Shown in pieces: positions 15,382-23,541 of a stretch of DNA of 34,297 bases. A program made the translations under genes and the position numbers. The stretch covers positions 1 through 34,297 of the forward strand of contig PLFE01000187.1 of the NCBI GenBank assembly GCA_003136675.1. Direction: 5' to 3'. Each line of letters starts with the position of its first letter. The first letter of the stretch is position 1. A model generated the notes under the pieces. It ran no database searches. It was not told where the DNA came from and worked only from the letters and a program-made list of their open reading frames with translations. The stretch is from Bryobacterales bacterium. Lineage in GTDB: Bacteria; Acidobacteriota; Terriglobia; Bryobacterales; Bryobacteraceae.

Positions 15382-16520
15382 GGTTGTGCCTGGGGCTTCT
15401 CCGTTTTATCTGTCAGCTTGGCGCCCGGCTGTTCCGACTGGCGCTCGGCATTCAACTTCTGCACAATAGCCCGCTCCCGATTGCCGTCTTCTTTCCTTTT
15501 CTGCCGGAAGTAAATAATCGAAAGGGAAACGTGCGCCTCGGTAAAAGTTGGCGCCTCCGCGACAATTCGCTCCAGTTCGTCGCGAGCCGGGTCGTCCTTG
15601 CCCTGGGCCATCTTCACCAGGGCGATCTGGTAGCGCACCGCAACGTCTCCAGGACGCGACGCCAGCGCCGTCTTCAGGTACTTCATGGCCTCGTCGTACT
15701 TTTCTTCCTGCCGCAGCATCAGCCCCAGATGCACGTTGGACTGAAAGTCATTCGGGTTGCGCGCCAGTTCCTTCTCAAAGATCTTCCGGCTGGCCTCGGT
15801 CTCGCCGCTGGCGAACAGCGCCTGCGCGTAATACGAATTCACCTCGGGCAGTTCCGGGTTCATTTCCTCAGCCTGTTTCAGCTCCGTCAGCGCGTTGGTA
15901 TAGTCGCGCGCGCCGAACTTGGTGGTGCCCATCAGCATGTGCTTTTCGGCTGTGTCCGGCCCGCTCAACAGCGGATTAATGACCGTCTGCGCGCGGTCTG
16001 CCTGGCCGTCCCGCGCGAGCGCCGTGCCAAACACATACACAAGGCCCTGGTCCTGTTGCCCGGCGTCATACAGCGGGGTTAACAAATCGATCGCCTTCTT
16101 GTTTTCTCCCATGCGCACATAGCTGTCCGCCAGAAGCAAGGTCGCCTGCGCGTTGTCCTTGTCGACGCCGTGGACGATTTCGAGTTCCGCGATGGCATCT
16201 CGAAAGTCTTCGGTTTTGTAATACGCCAGCGCCAGATTCAAGTGTAGTTTGGGCGTGGAATTCTTGAGGAGAGCGAGCTTGTATTCATCAATGGCCCGCG
16301 CGTATCTGCCTGTCGCCACCAGGGCCGCGCCCAAGTTCGAGCGCACCTCCGCGGCGTCCGGATACAGGTCGAGAAAAAGGTCGTAGTCGCGGATCGCGTC
16401 CTCCAGCTTGCCTTGCTGGTGGAACGTGACGGCTTCCTTCAAAAGCTCCTGGGGGGACTGACTACTTTGACCGCAGAGCAGACCCGCACCTAGGGCTGCC
16501 AGGGCGAGACGATACATCAC
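15378..16520 (-). CDS. Exported tetratricopeptide-repeat protein (first TPR gene)
   Basis: The protein has 380 residues with a signal peptide (MMYRLALAALGAGLLCGQ). About nine TPR units run from ~24 to 350, for example EAVTFHQQGKLEDAIRDYDL, SNLGAALVATGRYARAIDEY, LNLALAYYKTEDFRDAIAEL and VHLGLMLRQEEKYDEAMKYL. The tail (~355-380) is charged and Pro/Gln-rich, probably disordered. It is the first gene after the terminator that follows the TonB-type receptor, so it probably opens the operon. A TAGAAT about 28 bp upstream of the ATG could be a -10 element but no good -35 was found. The stop overlaps the next start by ATGA. Confidence 0.92.
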   Translation of the reverse strand: MMYRLALAALGAGLLCGQSSQSPQELLKEAVTFHQQGKLEDAIRDYDLFLDLYPDAAEVRSNLGAALVATGRYARAIDEYKLALLKNSTPKLHLNLALAYYKTEDFRDAIAELEIVHGVDKDNAQATLLLADSYVRMGENKKAIDLLTPLYDAGQQDQGLVYVFGTALARDGQADRAQTVINPLLSGPDTAEKHMLMGTTKFGARDYTNALTELKQAEEMNPELPEVNSYYAQALFASGETEASRKIFEKELARNPNDFQSNVHLGLMLRQEEKYDEAMKYLKTALASRPGDVAVRYQIALVKMAQGKDDPARDELERIVAEAPTFTEAHVSLSIIYFRQKRKEDGNRERAIVQKLNAERQSEQPGAKLTDKTEKPQAQP

Positions 16521-16590
16521 TGGAAGTGCTCAAATTCTATCATGCTGCTCCCCAGGGAACTGGTAATCGGGAAACGGTAGACGTGAAAAC

Positions 16591-16610
16591 GGGGTGGCTT
16601 GCGCCACCCC
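16591..16610 (-). terminator. Hairpin terminator after the TonB-type receptor gene
   Basis: A perfect 8-bp GC-rich stem (ggggtggc/gccacccc) with a 4-nt loop lies about 30 bp after the receptor stop on the minus strand. On that strand it is followed by GTTTTC, a short T run. It separates the receptor from the TPR-cytochrome-VWFA operon. Confidence 0.7.
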
Positions 16611-16639
16611 GCGTGTTTCTAATGGAACTTCAGCGTGGC

Positions 16640-19600
16640 CTAGAAGAAGAACTTCACGGTCATCTGAACACTTCGGTTGCCGTTCAGGTACTCGGCATAC
16701 CCGAAGGTATTGTTGTTCAGCTTGCCGGCCGAATTGAAGCTCAGCGTCAGGTTTCCATCGCCGCCCGCCGGGTTGAAGCTGGCCAGCGGATGGTTCAGGA
16801 AGTTGTAAGCCGAGAAGCGGAACTGCACTTTCTTTGACTCGCTGATCTGGAAGTTCTTGAACAGCGAGAGATCGCTATCGAAGAACGCCGGTCCCTTGAT
16901 GTACGGCATGATGAACGAGCCATTATGCCCCACCGTGGGAAGCGCAAAGCAATTGCCATTGATGTACTGGTTCTTCGCCAGGTTCTTGCTCGGGTCGCAG
17001 GTGAGAATCGGCTGCATGTTGATATCCGGACTGCCGGTTATCAAGGCATTCGACAGGCCCTGGCCAGCCACGCTCACACCGTTCGGCAGCTCGGAGCCGG
17101 CGGGGAAAGTTCCCCCCAATCCGAAGTTGCTGCTGTTCTGGGCTTGCAGTGGAATGCCACTCTGGAACTGAGTGATGCCCGAAACCTGCCAACCGTTGAC
17201 AAATCCACCGAGGAATTTGTTCCCGTGGAGCAGGGTGCCTTCCTGATACGAATAGGCGGCGTTGAACAAATGCGTACGATCGTTCGGCAGCACGCCGTAA
17301 TCGTTCGCAATGTTTGTCGGATCGCCGACGCCGTTGGAGCTGTTCTCGCCGCGGATACCCAGCGCCTTGCTGAACGTGTAGTTCATCAGGTAGTTGAAGT
17401 GCCCGCTCTGCTTGTTCCAGCTCGCCTGGAACGAGTTGTAGTTGGAATACTCGTTGTGCTCGATTTCGTGAATGGAGCCGTAAAGGGAGTACAGGTGAAG
17501 CGCGTTCACGCCGGGGTTGTCCGTTGTAGCGCAGTTTGTGCAGGTATTCGTGGGGGTATTCGTGGTCTGGTCGCCGAAGAGGCCGATGTTGGCGGGCTGG
17601 AAGAGCGTGCCATACGGGAGGACGTTGAGATTTCCAACGGGGGAGCCATTGTTGCTCAGGTCTTTCGCGTTGTTGCCGACGTAGGAGAACTCCGCCGTGG
17701 ATGCCCAAGGCATTCTCTGAGAGACCGTGAAGCTATAGCTGGTCGTCAAAGGCTGCTCGGTATCTTTCGGATCCAGAGCGGTGATGCTGCTGGGGACCAC
17801 GTAGTTGGCGTTGCCGGCAAAAGTGGCGATGTACGGGAACGTTTGCGGCTGCCCGTTTGAGGGGTTCTGCGGACCGAACGTGAATGCGCCCTGCGGGAGA
17901 GCCATTGCGCCGGCCTGAACGTTCTGCTCGTCGTGGTATCGATACATGCCGAAACCACCGCGCAAAACCGTTTTGCCAGTACCGAAGACGTCGAACGCGC
18001 CGCCGAAGCGGGGATCGTAGAACAGCAATCGTCCGGGCGTCCCACCGATGGGAATGGACGGATCGATCTTGTGCCATTCAAAGCCGGTCAAAGTTTCACC
18101 ACCGCCGACGATGTTGGCGTTATAGGCGGCGGGATTAAATACCGCTGCGCCGTTGCCGCTTTCATCGTCCCACGGACCGAGATGGTCGAGGCGAATACCG
18201 TAATCGAGCGTGAAGCGACGGTTGACTTTCCAGGAATCCTGCGCAAAGAAAGCCACGGAGGTGTAATGCATCTTGATGACCGGATCGCCATTGCTCTCGT
18301 CATAACCGCCCGAGATTGCGCCGACCAGCATATCCGCATAAGCGTTACCTGTGGAACCCTGGCCCCAGTTGGCGTACTGCAGTTCGCCGTTGGTATAGCT
18401 GTCGCTGGGTTGTTGGTTCTTGGTGCGCTCCCAATAGAAACCAAACTTGGCGGTGTGCGTTCCCCAAACCTTGGAAACGTTGTCCGCGAAGCTGGGCAGC
18501 CACTTGTGCGCGTACAGCGAACCTGTCTCGAACCCGCTGGGTTGGATGAGGTTGGCTACACCATCGCTCCAGCCTGTGTAGACCGGAATCTGGTTGTTGA
18601 TCGATGTGTTGAAGATGTGCTGGAACTGAATGCCCAAAGCCTGCTGGGTGATGTTCGCGGCGTTCGGTAACGTGAACGGCACGTACAGTTCGGTGTAGGT
18701 GAACACGGCCTCGTTGGTGAGGGTCGGGTTGAACACCTTGGTGAGGTTCACCGAGAGGGAGTTCGAATAGTTCGCCTGATTCAACGGGGAGGGGTAAGGA
18801 ACCGCGGGATTGGTGCCCCACCAAACGGTACCGTTGTCATGGTTCAGATCGTGCTGAACGTTGTAGCTGACAAACAGCTTGGTGTTCTCGTTGATGCTCC
18901 AGTCGACGCGTGGACGGAGTTGCCACATGTTGTCCGAGTGCGTGGTGCTGGTGATGTAGTTGTATCCGTTGTTGTCGAGCGGATTCACATTCGGCATCGG
19001 GAACAGCTTCGCGAACGAGTTGACGCCCTGGGTGCTAAAGAGGCTCTGCGGCACGACGCCATTGGTGATCCCGGCCCAAATGTTCGAATTGGAGGTTGCA
19101 GGACCTAACGCGTAGCCTTGCGAAGGCGACGTTGTTCCGAAATAGCTCTGGAGGCTCGCCGCCGTGAAGATACCATTCCGCATATCGGTAGTCGGCACGA
19201 TGGAGTTATAAACGTCGTGGCTCAAATCCTGTACCTGCTGCTTGTAATACTCATAAGCCAGGAAAAAGAAGAGCTTGTCGTGGTTCTTGTTGAAGCGGGT
19301 TCCTGGAATGATCACCGGGCCGCCGATGTTCGCGCCGGGATAGTAGAACGAGGTGTCCGGCTTCGGCGCAACCTTCTGGCCTGTGAGCGGATTCGTGCCC
19401 TCGCTGTTGTTGAAGGCGTTGGTCGCGTCGAAGATTCCAGTGCGCGCGTAGAGATACGCTTCACCGTGGAACTGTTGGCCGCCCGATTTGCCGATGGCCG
19501 CGATGACCACGGGACCTTTGGCGTTATCCGCGCCGAAGTTCGACGTGAGAACCTTCATCTCCTGCGTCATGTCGGTCGTGGTGTTAACAGCTTGGCCGCA

Positions 19601-20260
19601 GTTGCAACCGGGATCGATGGTGTGCGCGCCGTCAGACGTAATGTCCAAAGCGCCCGTTCGCAAGCCGTTGGCCGAGAAGCTTCCGACCGGACCCGCGCCC
19701 GTGTTCTGCACCTGACCGTTGTAGCCACCGTTGACGTTGCCACCAGACAGCGCAAAGCCCGGCAGAATCTTGATGAATTCCGCCGCGTTCTGCCCCTGGA
19801 TGGCGATATCGTTCATGACCTTGGTGCTGATCACGATCGACTTCTCACCCGAATCCACGGGCGTGAGGTCTTCCGCCTCACCGGTCACCGTGACGGTGTC
19901 GGTGGAAGCGCCCACTTTTAACGCGATGTTCGCCAGTGCGCGCGTGTCGCCCGCGTCGAAGTGGATGTTGGTCTGTTTGTATTTTTCGAAGCCCTGGGCC
20001 GCGATGTTTACGGAATAGTCGCCTACCTGGACGCCGCTGATGGAGAAGAACCCATCGTTGTTCGTCACGGTCCGGCGTTCATCACCGCTTTGTTGGTTTT
20101 TCATTACCACTGCGGCTCCGGGGATAACCGCGCCCGATGGATCGGTGACGGAACCGGTGAGCGTGCCAGTGGTGTTCTGTGCGTAGAGACTGCCGCAGAG
20201 CAGCCCTAGAATTATGGTCCATAGCGAGACGCAATGGATCCAGTGTGACTTCTGAAACAT
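16640..20260 (-). CDS. TonB-dependent receptor-like outer-membrane protein with CarboxypepD_reg N-terminus (Oar-like)
   Basis: The protein has 1206 residues. After a signal peptide (ends near LYAQN, residue 29) a carboxypeptidase-regulatory-like domain spans ~30-115 (GTLTGSVTDPSGAVIPGAAV, FFSISGVQVGDYSVNIAAQG). A plug-like region follows (~120-240: TVTVTGEAEDLTPVDSGEKS, IQGQNAAEFIKILPGFALSG), then a long beta-barrel ending in VQMTVKFFF, with the terminal aromatic residue expected for Bam-dependent insertion. The layout is that of the very large 'TonB-dependent receptor'/Oar-type proteins expanded in Solibacter-like genomes; the ligand is unknown and oligosaccharides are a common guess. It has its own promoter (20319-20346) and a terminator after its stop, so it is probably monocistronic. 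A purine-rich AGGGGAGGAGAG lies upstream of the ATG. Confidence 0.93.
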   Translation of the reverse strand: MFQKSHWIHCVSLWTIILGLLCGSLYAQNTTGTLTGSVTDPSGAVIPGAAVVMKNQQSGDERRTVTNNDGFFSISGVQVGDYSVNIAAQGFEKYKQTNIHFDAGDTRALANIALKVGASTDTVTVTGEAEDLTPVDSGEKSIVISTKVMNDIAIQGQNAAEFIKILPGFALSGGNVNGGYNGQVQNTGAGPVGSFSANGLRTGALDITSDGAHTIDPGCNCGQAVNTTTDMTQEMKVLTSNFGADNAKGPVVIAAIGKSGGQQFHGEAYLYARTGIFDATNAFNNSEGTNPLTGQKVAPKPDTSFYYPGANIGGPVIIPGTRFNKNHDKLFFFLAYEYYKQQVQDLSHDVYNSIVPTTDMRNGIFTAASLQSYFGTTSPSQGYALGPATSNSNIWAGITNGVVPQSLFSTQGVNSFAKLFPMPNVNPLDNNGYNYITSTTHSDNMWQLRPRVDWSINENTKLFVSYNVQHDLNHDNGTVWWGTNPAVPYPSPLNQANYSNSLSVNLTKVFNPTLTNEAVFTYTELYVPFTLPNAANITQQALGIQFQHIFNTSINNQIPVYTGWSDGVANLIQPSGFETGSLYAHKWLPSFADNVSKVWGTHTAKFGFYWERTKNQQPSDSYTNGELQYANWGQGSTGNAYADMLVGAISGGYDESNGDPVIKMHYTSVAFFAQDSWKVNRRFTLDYGIRLDHLGPWDDESGNGAAVFNPAAYNANIVGGGETLTGFEWHKIDPSIPIGGTPGRLLFYDPRFGGAFDVFGTGKTVLRGGFGMYRYHDEQNVQAGAMALPQGAFTFGPQNPSNGQPQTFPYIATFAGNANYVVPSSITALDPKDTEQPLTTSYSFTVSQRMPWASTAEFSYVGNNAKDLSNNGSPVGNLNVLPYGTLFQPANIGLFGDQTTNTPTNTCTNCATTDNPGVNALHLYSLYGSIHEIEHNEYSNYNSFQASWNKQSGHFNYLMNYTFSKALGIRGENSSNGVGDPTNIANDYGVLPNDRTHLFNAAYSYQEGTLLHGNKFLGGFVNGWQVSGITQFQSGIPLQAQNSSNFGLGGTFPAGSELPNGVSVAGQGLSNALITGSPDINMQPILTCDPSKNLAKNQYINGNCFALPTVGHNGSFIMPYIKGPAFFDSDLSLFKNFQISESKKVQFRFSAYNFLNHPLASFNPAGGDGNLTLSFNSAGKLNNNTFGYAEYLNGNRSVQMTVKFFF

Positions 20261-20318
20261 GGAAGCCTTTTCTCTCCTCCCCTGATAGAAGGGTTATTTG
20301 GATTACTAGTTGAAAATA

Positions 20319-20346
20319 ATTATCACGTTTCGTGTTGATATGTCAA
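20319..20346 (-). promoter_or_regulatory. Sigma70-type promoter for the TonB-type receptor gene
   Basis: On the minus strand a perfect -35 TTGACA (20341-20346) is followed after 16 bp by GATAAT (20319-20324). The predicted transcript start near 20312 leaves a ~50-nt leader containing the AGGAG-rich ribosome site. The region from 20261 to 20516 otherwise holds the divergent parA promoter and parS. Confidence 0.6.
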
Positions 20347-20427
20347 ATGTGGGAAATAGAATAATTCGATCAAGAAGGGGCGCGATTGGCGTAACCATCC
20401 CGTTTTGTTACGCTTCAGTTTGTGTGT

Positions 20428-20458
20428 TTGACAAACGTTTTCTTTGTAAAAAGATACT
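20428..20458 (+). promoter_or_regulatory. Candidate promoter for parA-parB
   Basis: TTGACA at 20428-20433 is followed after 19 bp by GATACT (20453-20458). The spacing is slightly long. The predicted start near 20465 would put the first parS site inside the untranslated leader of parA. Confidence 0.45.
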
Positions 20459-20476
20459 GGTGGTCCTGGGGACCCA

Positions 20477-20492
20477 TGTTTCACGTGAAACA
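20477..20492. other. parS: parS centromere site 1
   Basis: Perfect 16-bp palindrome TGTTTCACGTGAAACA, identical to the widely conserved chromosomal parS recognised by ParB. It lies 24 bp before the parA start codon. Confidence 0.97.
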
Positions 20493-20516
20493 TCGCGTCT
20501 GTGCTAAATTTCTGGC

Positions 20517-21296
20517 GTGGCACGCGTCATCTGCATTTCGAACCAAAAGGGCGGGGTCGGCAAGACGACAACGGCGATTAACCTTGCCGCGTCTCTCGCA
20601 ATCAACGAAATTCCGGTCCTCCTGATTGATTCCGACCCGCAGGGGAATTCGACCACCGGGCTGGGAATCAAGAAGCATCCGGATCAAGCTACTTTGCTCG
20701 ATGTCTTGCTCGGCGAGGCGGAGATCGCTGACACTGTCGTCTCGACCGAGATCGACCGGCTGCATTTGCTGCCATCGGACAAGAATCTGGTTGGCGCCAA
20801 TATCTCGCTGGTGTCTGTGCCGGATCGCGAATCGCGGCTTAAATTCAAAATCGATGCCGTGCGTGATCGTTACACGTACATCCTGATTGATTGCCCTCCG
20901 GCGCTGGATTTGCTCACGCTGAACGCCCTGATGGCGGCAGATTCCGTTTTAGTACCAATTCAATGCGAGTTTTTCGCGCTGGAAGGGGTGTCTGAGCTGC
21001 TCGACACGCTGGATCGCGTGCGGGACTCCTTCCATCACAAGCTGGATCTGGAAGGAATTCTGCTCACCATGTTCGATGACCGCACGAATCTGACGCGCCA
21101 GGTGGCGGAAGATCTCCGCGAATTCTTTGGCAAGGACGTGTTCAAGACCGTGATTCCTCGAAGCATCCGGCTCGCGGAGGCCCCCAGTTTTGGCAAACCG
21201 ATCCTTTTATATGATCCGAAGTCCAAGGGCGCTGAAAGTTATATCCAACTCGCGAAGGAGGTTCTGAGCCGTGAGCAGCAAAAGAGTGCTCGGTAG
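20517..21296 (+). CDS. parA: Chromosome-partitioning ATPase ParA (Soj)
   Basis: The protein has 259 residues. The deviant Walker A is KGGVGKTT at residues ~11-18, with the second lysine-containing signature of ParA ATPases. Switch I is LIDSDPQGNS (~36-45), and the Walker B region is YILIDCPPALDLLTLNA (~121-137). The protein dimerises on ATP, binds DNA non-specifically and drives segregation of ParB-parS complexes. The start is GTG at 20517 with no clear Shine-Dalgarno. It overlaps parB by 26 bp. The usual upstream partners gidA/gidB (rsmG) are absent here; the divergent neighbour is an outer-membrane receptor. The length is normal for chromosomal Soj-type ParA proteins, which lack the N-terminal HTH of plasmid type Ia. 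Confidence 0.96.
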   Translation: MARVICISNQKGGVGKTTTAINLAASLAINEIPVLLIDSDPQGNSTTGLGIKKHPDQATLLDVLLGEAEIADTVVSTEIDRLHLLPSDKNLVGANISLVSVPDRESRLKFKIDAVRDRYTYILIDCPPALDLLTLNALMAADSVLVPIQCEFFALEGVSELLDTLDRVRDSFHHKLDLEGILLTMFDDRTNLTRQVAEDLREFFGKDVFKTVIPRSIRLAEAPSFGKPILLYDPKSKGAESYIQLAKEVLSREQQKSAR

Positions 21297-22149
21297 AGGG
21301 CTGCATACGCTGCTTCCGCAGCGGGCTCAGCCTGAGGCTGCACCACCTGAGGCTTCCGGGCCACCGGGCAACCCCGTGGAGCTACCGGTGGGGAGTCTGG
21401 TTCCAAATCCGTTCCAGCCCCGAAGGCATTTCGACCCGCAGGCGCTTGAAGAACTCGCTCAATCCATCCGGTCGGATGGGGTGATTCAGCCGCTGGTTGT
21501 TCGGCGAAATGGCGAAAAGTACGAGCTTATCGCCGGGGAACGCCGGTGGCGCGCGGCGCAGTTAGCCGGTCTCAAGAGCGTTCCGGTCTACGTTCACGAC
21601 ACGCCGGATGACCGGATGCTCGAGGTTGCGCTGATCGAGAATATTCAACGCGAGGACCTCAACCCCATGGAAACCGCAGCCGCATTCGAGAAACTGAATG
21701 AGGACCTCGGCCTGAGCCATGAGGAGATCGGCCAAAGAACCGGGAAGAACCGAACGACGGTGGCTAATTTTATCCGGCTGCTGCAACTTCCCGACGAGGT
21801 GCAGGCGCTCATTTCGGAAGGGAAGCTCTCACCCGGGCACGCTCGGCCGCTGCTGCGGCTCACCAGCCACCAGGCGGTGATTGCCCTGGCTGCGCAGATT
21901 ATTCAGAACGAGTGGACGGTGCGTCAGGTGGAAATGACTCTGGCCACTCCGGCGGCGCAGGTGAAGACCGAAAAAGCAGCAACGAAGCCAATTGACCCTA
22001 ACGTACGGGCGGCAATCGACGAACTCGAGCGCTCTCTCGGTACGCGGGTTCGCATCATCGAACGGGGCCGAGGCAAGGGACGGGTGGAAATCGATTACTT
22101 CTCGGCTGAGGATCTTGACCGCATTTACTCTTTAATTGTTCGTCTCTGA
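21271..22149 (+). CDS. parB: Chromosome-partitioning protein ParB (Spo0J), parS-binding CTPase
   Basis: The protein has 292 residues. The N-terminal basic motif KRVLGRGLHTLLP (~4-16) is the ParA-stimulating peptide. The CTP-binding domain carries GERRWRAAQ (~89-97) and ENIQREDLNP (~123-132). The central helix-turn-helix is LSHEEIGQRTGKNRTTVANF (~148-167). The C-terminal dimerisation part is ELERSLGTRVRIIERGRGKG onward. It starts with GTG, 8 bp after a strong AAGGAGGT at 21255-21262 that lies inside parA, so translation is coupled but independently primed. A parS lies on each side of the parAB pair, allowing ParB to load on and spread over its own operon. Confidence 0.96.
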   Translation: MSSKRVLGRGLHTLLPQRAQPEAAPPEASGPPGNPVELPVGSLVPNPFQPRRHFDPQALEELAQSIRSDGVIQPLVVRRNGEKYELIAGERRWRAAQLAGLKSVPVYVHDTPDDRMLEVALIENIQREDLNPMETAAAFEKLNEDLGLSHEEIGQRTGKNRTTVANFIRLLQLPDEVQALISEGKLSPGHARPLLRLTSHQAVIALAAQIIQNEWTVRQVEMTLATPAAQVKTEKAATKPIDPNVRAAIDELERSLGTRVRIIERGRGKGRVEIDYFSAEDLDRIYSLIVRL

Positions 22150-22153
22150 TCGT

Positions 22154-22169
22154 TGTTTCACGTGAAACA
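22154..22169. other. parS: parS centromere site 2
   Basis: Second perfect TGTTTCACGTGAAACA, 4 bp after the parB stop and about 10 bp before the -35 of the PadR gene. The two sites are 1,677 bp apart. Confidence 0.97.
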
Positions 22170-22178
22170 AATCATTAC

Positions 22179-22207
22179 TTGACACCGCACACCGTGTATC
22201 ATACAGT
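22179..22207 (+). promoter_or_regulatory. Promoter of the padR gene
   Basis: TTGACA at 22179-22184 is followed after 17 bp by TACAGT at 22202-22207. The predicted start near 22213-22215 lies only about 6 nt before the ATG at 22220, so the mRNA would have almost no leader. No Shine-Dalgarno is present. Confidence 0.6.
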
Positions 22208-22211
22208 GTGT
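22189..22211. promoter_or_regulatory. PadR operator, 23-bp dyad in the core promoter
   Basis: Inverted repeat ACAC-N2-TGTAT-C-ATACA-N2-GTGT; all outer and inner half-site bases pair symmetrically around position 22200. It covers the spacer and the -10 element. The TGTAT/ATACA core resembles known PadR operators (ATGT...ACAT), which supports autorepression by the adjacent gene. Confidence 0.7.
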
Positions 22212-22219
22212 GATGTACG

Positions 22220-22579
22220 ATGTCTGAACAGCTTGATGCCTTACGTCTCGAATTACGCCGCGGTTGCCTGGTGCTGGCGGTGCTGGGTCAGCTCCGCTCG
22301 GAGGACTGCCCCGACCAATACGGCTACGTTTTGCGCAAGGCGCTGGCCGACCGGGGCATGATCATCGACGAGAACACGCTCTATCCGCTGCTCCGCCGCC
22401 TGGAAACACAAGGCCTCCTCCAGAGCGAATGGCGGGAGGAAGAAAAGCGCAGAAAGCGCTTCTACCGGCTTTCGCCGGACGGCGAGCAGATTCTCGCGCA
22501 ACTCATCGAGGAATGGCGGGGCTTGAACGCTTCGCTCGGCCGGATCATCGCACCCGATCGTCGCGAAGGAACTTTATGA
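22220..22579 (+). CDS. PadR-family transcriptional repressor
   Basis: The protein has 119 residues. The winged-helix domain spans ~10-95: LRRGCLVLAVLGQLRSEDCP, YGYVLRKALADRG, then the typical PadR recognition segment IIDENTLYPLLRRLETQGLL and the wing EWREEEKRRKRFYRLSPDGE. A short dimerisation helix follows (ILAQLIEEWRGLNASLGRII). It is a small PadR without a long effector domain. A palindromic operator sits in its promoter, so it probably represses itself and the coupled membrane gene (ATGA overlap at 22576-22579). The inducer is unknown. In Acidobacteriota such PadR genes commonly precede HAAS-domain or permease genes, which fits here. Confidence 0.93.
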   Translation: MSEQLDALRLELRRGCLVLAVLGQLRSEDCPDQYGYVLRKALADRGMIIDENTLYPLLRRLETQGLLQSEWREEEKRRKRFYRLSPDGEQILAQLIEEWRGLNASLGRIIAPDRREGTL

Positions 22580-23541
22580 AACAGATTGATCGCTACCTGC
22601 GAGCCATCAAATTCTTCCTGCCCAAACCGCAGCAGAACGACATCCTGGCGGAAATCTCAGAGGATATCCACTCTCAAATCGACGACCTCGAAGCCGAACG
22701 CGGCCGTAAACTCAACGACGCCGAAATCGCCGCTGTGCTCAAGAAGCGCGGCAGCCCGAACCTGGTGGCCGGCGCGTACCTGCCGCAGAAGTACTTGATT
22801 GGACCGGCGTGGTACCCCCTCTATCGCTGGATTTTGACGTTGGTGATCCTACTTGTTCAGGTCCCTTTGTTCGTTACGGTCATCGGGCCCATGAACGTCC
22901 TCAACTCCACCGCTATTCTTCCAGCGCTCTTCCAGACGCTTGGTGAATTCCTGCAGGCCGCGCTGGTTGCATTCGCCTGGATCACGGGAATTTTCGCGCT
23001 GATGGAGCGTCCCGACCTTTTCACGTTCAGACGGGGAAAACGCGACGAGCCCCGAACTTCCATCACCGACCTGGTGAACGCGCTCTCGTGGATTCCGCTC
23101 TGGATCTACCTCGTCCGATGGATTCCGAGATTCAATTTCGGTGGCGTGCATCTTGTTCTCGCCCCCATCTGGCAGACTCTGTTCTGGCCGGTTCTCGCGC
23201 TCGCGATTGCCGCCGCCGCGCTTCGCGTCTTCAGCTTTCTGAGCCCCACGCACGCGAAATTCCACAGGCTTGCAAGATTGGCGGTGGACGGGTTTGCGCT
23301 TCTGGCGATTGGGCTCCTATTCACCACCAGCAACTGGGTACATGTCGCCGCGCCCAATCTGACGGCCGCCACGGAACAGGCCGCGTCACGCTGGGGCAAC
23401 CTGACTGCGGCGGTCTTCCTCATGACGGTGGTCGTCATGATCGCCTTGGCCACAATACGGGATTGGCGTGGCCTACCGAAGAATATCCAGAATCGCGGCA
23501 AGCTCCCGCCGGATCTCCGGCAGGGGACCATCGTCGAATAA
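22576..23541 (+). CDS. HAAS-type membrane protein coupled to PadR
   Basis: The start was placed at the ATG at 22576, which overlaps the PadR stop (ATGA) and has AAGGA 5 bp upstream. A longer open frame reaching back to 22264 only shadows the PadR gene. The product is 321 residues. Residues 1-75 form a helical cytoplasmic HAAS-like domain (YLRAIKFFLPKPQQNDILAE, ISEDIHSQIDDLEAERG, AAVLKKRGSP). About five hydrophobic segments follow, near 82-104, 115-138, 170-190, 205-225 and 235-305. HAAS domains occur with PadR regulators and are thought to act in signalling to or from the membrane. Its last 69 bp overlap the convergent MerR-type gene. Confidence 0.85.
   Translation: MKQIDRYLRAIKFFLPKPQQNDILAEISEDIHSQIDDLEAERGRKLNDAEIAAVLKKRGSPNLVAGAYLPQKYLIGPAWYPLYRWILTLVILLVQVPLFVTVIGPMNVLNSTAILPALFQTLGEFLQAALVAFAWITGIFALMERPDLFTFRRGKRDEPRTSITDLVNALSWIPLWIYLVRWIPRFNFGGVHLVLAPIWQTLFWPVLALAIAAAALRVFSFLSPTHAKFHRLARLAVDGFALLAIGLLFTTSNWVHVAAPNLTAATEQAASRWGNLTAAVFLMTVVVMIALATIRDWRGLPKNIQNRGKLPPDLRQGTIVE

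Noticed and set aside
13981..15513. 510-codon open frame on the plus strand
   Set aside because: It is antisense to the cytochrome and TPR genes, which have clear motifs and coupled starts.
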